From Bacillus yapensis (GTDB lineage Bacteria; Bacillota; Bacilli; Bacillales; Cytobacillaceae), in NCBI RefSeq assembly GCF_005280205.1, contig NZ_SUND01000015.1, positions 1 to 64,000 of the forward strand: a stretch of DNA of 64,000 nt. Reading direction: 5' to 3'. The notes under the pieces are model-generated. The model was not told the DNA's origin. It did not search any database and saw only the letters and a program-made list of their open reading frames with translations. This document shows, piece after piece, positions 62,667 through 64,000 of this stretch; the stretch's first letter is position 1; each line of letters starts with the position of its first letter. A program made the translations under genes and the position numbers.

Positions 62667-62693
62667 CATATTATACTTGAAGTCTATAATATG
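62667..62693. promoter_or_regulatory. palindromic operator in the exporter/TetR intergenic region
   Basis: CATATTATA and TATAATATG are exact inverted arms around CTTGAAGTC. The half-site AGTCTATAAT recurs at 62713-62722 (TAGTCTATAATTATG), and GGTCTAG lies further on. The pattern resembles the LmrA/QdoR box of Bacillus subtilis. It probably controls both divergent genes. Confidence 0.62.
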
Positions 62694-62785
62694 CAATCTT
62701 TTTCCTACTAGTCTATAATTATGATTATTAACAATAATTTAAATCTGTAATCCATTTTTATACTAACGGTCTAGTTGGAGGAATT

Positions 62786-63637
62786 ATGAATAAAAAGAAG
62801 AAGCAAATCATTGAGGGAGCCCATCGTCTTTTTATTGAAAAAGGCTTTGTCCATACCTCCATTCAGGATATTTTAGATGAAGTGAAAATTGCGAAGGGTA
62901 CTTTTTACAATTACTTCATTTCGAAAAATGAGTGCTTGATCGCGATTTTGGAGTATGCCAAGGAAGAAAGTGAACAGCAACGAAAGGAAATGTCACTTGG
63001 GAGAAGGGCAGACGATGAAGAGCTCTTTATTGAGCAAGTTACCATTCGGTTAAAAACAGATAAAAAACATAATTTGATGGCTCTTTTTTCAACGACTTCG
63101 TTTATGAGTGACCCAGAGTTACGGGAATTTATGTTCCAACAACATTTGGGCGAGGTTCAATGGGTGGCAGGTCGTCTGATGGATTTATATGGAGATGACA
63201 TAAGAGAGATTGCTTTTGATCAGGCTGTCATCTTTCTAGGAATTCTTCAGCACTCCTTCCAAGTTACCAAACTTACTTCTCAGAAAAAACATTCGCTTGA
63301 AGAAATTATTCGCTATTCTTTACAGCAAGTAAAGTTAATCATACAACACCAAGAACAATCGAGTACCGTGTTATTTCCATTTGAACGAATGGAAAGAGGG
63401 GAGAATGAACGATCTTCTCAATTGAAAAAACAAATCGAAAAGCTCATCGAAAACCCGAAGATGAAAGAGAAGATGGAGCTGCTCGAATTTCTTTTAGCGG
63501 AATTGCAGAATGAAGCTCCGCGCCTTCAACTGATTGAAAGTGTCTGGAGGACGTTATCTCAATCCGAGGAAAAAATAGAACCATATCGGGAGATGTTGTA
63601 TACGTTGTGGGAATTCATTGAAAAGAGGAGAAAGTAG
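62786..63637 (+). CDS. TetR family regulator of the drug exporter
   Basis: A 283-residue regulator with the HTH at residues 4-50 (IEGAHRLFIEKGFVHTSIQD, KIAKGTFYNYFISKNECL). The C-terminal domain is long and charged with an extra coiled-coil tail (QLKKQIEKLIENPKMKEKM). GGAGG precedes the ATG at 7 nt. Its layout recalls LmrA-LmrB, though the protein is longer than LmrA. It should repress the exporter and itself. Confidence 0.88.
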   Translation: MNKKKKQIIEGAHRLFIEKGFVHTSIQDILDEVKIAKGTFYNYFISKNECLIAILEYAKEESEQQRKEMSLGRRADDEELFIEQVTIRLKTDKKHNLMALFSTTSFMSDPELREFMFQQHLGEVQWVAGRLMDLYGDDIREIAFDQAVIFLGILQHSFQVTKLTSQKKHSLEEIIRYSLQQVKLIIQHQEQSSTVLFPFERMERGENERSSQLKKQIEKLIENPKMKEKMELLEFLLAELQNEAPRLQLIESVWRTLSQSEEKIEPYREMLYTLWEFIEKRRK

Positions 63638-63713
63638 TGCTAGCAGGCGCTAGCAACTTGATAGCAAACTGCTAGTGAATTGCTAGCAAAATGATAGCAG
63701 CTGCTAGCAGGTT
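63638..63713 (+). repeat. seven phased TAGC repeats (10-11 bp period)
   Basis: TGCTAGCA-like units with TAG at 63641, 63651, 63662, 63673, 63684, 63695 and 63704, separated by 9-11 bp, end in GGTTTTTT. Several units are self-complementary, so many alternative hairpins are possible. It directly follows the TetR stop codon. Confidence 0.85.
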
Positions 63714-63745
63714 TTTTAGGATATCTATCAAAAATTGTCAAGAGT

Positions 63746-63787
63746 ACCCCTTCTTCAAATTTAAGTTCCAAAAATTAAGGAAGGGGT
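63746..63787 (+). repeat. hairpin, likely left end of another IS605-type element
   Basis: ACCCCTT (63746-63752) pairs with AAGGGGT (63781-63787). A hairpin some 100 bp ahead of a tnpB start is the usual left-end layout. Confidence 0.5.
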
Positions 63788-63874
63788 GAATTGGCGTTTT
63801 TTAATAAATTTCATATTAAGGATGGATTTAGAGAACGTGTGTTTGGTATAATCGTATTAAGGGAGGTGTTATAA

Positions 63875-64000
63875 GTGACCGAGGGGATTAGTGAGAGTAA
63901 AAATTACAGTACTCATCAGATTAGGGTAAAAAAAGGGCATAAAATGTATCCATATTTTCAACAGATGACCCAAAATGCTAAGAATTTATACAACACCACG
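63875..64000 (+). CDS. TnpB-like protein of a different family, 5' part only
   Basis: A GTG-started frame with GGGAGGTG upstream, cut by the window end after 42 codons. The residues YSTHQIRVKKGHKMYPYFQQ, followed by MTQNAKNLYNTT, match the start of IS200/IS605-type TnpB proteins (KxHxxYxyfxxlxxxAKNLYN). It is not the same family as the 567-residue TnpB copies. A TATAAT lies at about 63847. The catalytic half is outside the window. Confidence 0.65.
   Translation, partial: MTEGISESKNYSTHQIRVKKGHKMYPYFQQMTQNAKNLYNTT

Noticed and set aside
63638-63713. CRISPR-like array of TAGC repeats
   Set aside because: Units are about 10-11 bp with no spacers.

Overview
The window looks like a chromosomal segment of a low-GC Gram-positive bacterium of the Bacillaceae. 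The evidence is AT-rich DNA, strong GGAGG ribosome binding sites, frequent TTG and GTG starts, many hairpin-plus-T-run terminators, T-box leaders, and Bacillus-type families such as DUF3231, DUF1540, MtlR, KimA, SwrC and PrsA.

Layout. 0.5-4.5 kb: a TetR repressor divergent from an oxidoreductase cluster (NAD(P)-binding protein, luciferase-like flavoprotein, DoxX, and a frameshifted QorB-like gene followed by a flavin-reductase remnant). 4.5-9.1 kb: a small membrane protein, a DUF3231 protein, a secreted protein and an ECF sigma/anti-sigma pair with its own ECF-type promoter. 9.3-15.4 kb: mannitol PTS genes mtlA, mtlR and mtlF, split by an IS605-type TnpB element inserted in the mtlA terminator; no mtlD follows. 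15.5-22.4 kb: an ArsR/SRPBCC pair whose ArsR seems to start at ACG, a flavin reductase-like protein, GNAT, a P-loop kinase, small membrane proteins, an XRE regulator, a soluble chemoreceptor-like protein and a secreted M14 peptidase. 22.7-28.9 kb: a DUF502 protein, argS and glnS (each behind a T-box) and a TerC-family protein. 29-36.4 kb: a c-di-GMP-I riboswitch in front of a PAS-GGDEF diguanylate cyclase, a MerR regulator with a CNNM/CorC transporter, an amino-acid ABC transporter and a HAD phosphatase. 36.6-43.2 kb: a c-di-AMP riboswitch and kimA, then a TetR/RND (SwrC-like) divergent pair. 43.2-47.6 kb: 52-bp tandem repeats, a papain-like enzyme, DUF1540, a solo right end of the TnpB element, an MhqR-box-controlled dioxygenase/flavin reductase operon, a MITE and a patatin. 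47.7-54.4 kb: a second ECF sigma/anti-sigma pair, NUDIX, a second luciferase-like oxidoreductase and a PadR/DUF1700/DUF4173 cluster. 54.4-64 kb: a second full TnpB element, two GH13 alpha-glucosidases behind LacI-type operators, PrsA, an MFS drug exporter with a divergent TetR, and the start of a different TnpB element.

The most unusual content is the family of 567-residue TnpB-like proteins. There are two full copies and one solo right end. None carries a TnpA gene, the zinc-ribbon cysteines are gone, and the usual third RuvC aspartate is not where expected. The right-end RNA region is conserved in all three copies and shows a compensatory base-pair change. Signal-responsive RNA is also dense: two T-boxes, a c-di-GMP riboswitch and a c-di-AMP riboswitch lie within about 15 kb. 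Several translation-start oddities and small unannotated ORFs are listed as findings. All functional statements come from motif recognition by eye; no database search was possible.
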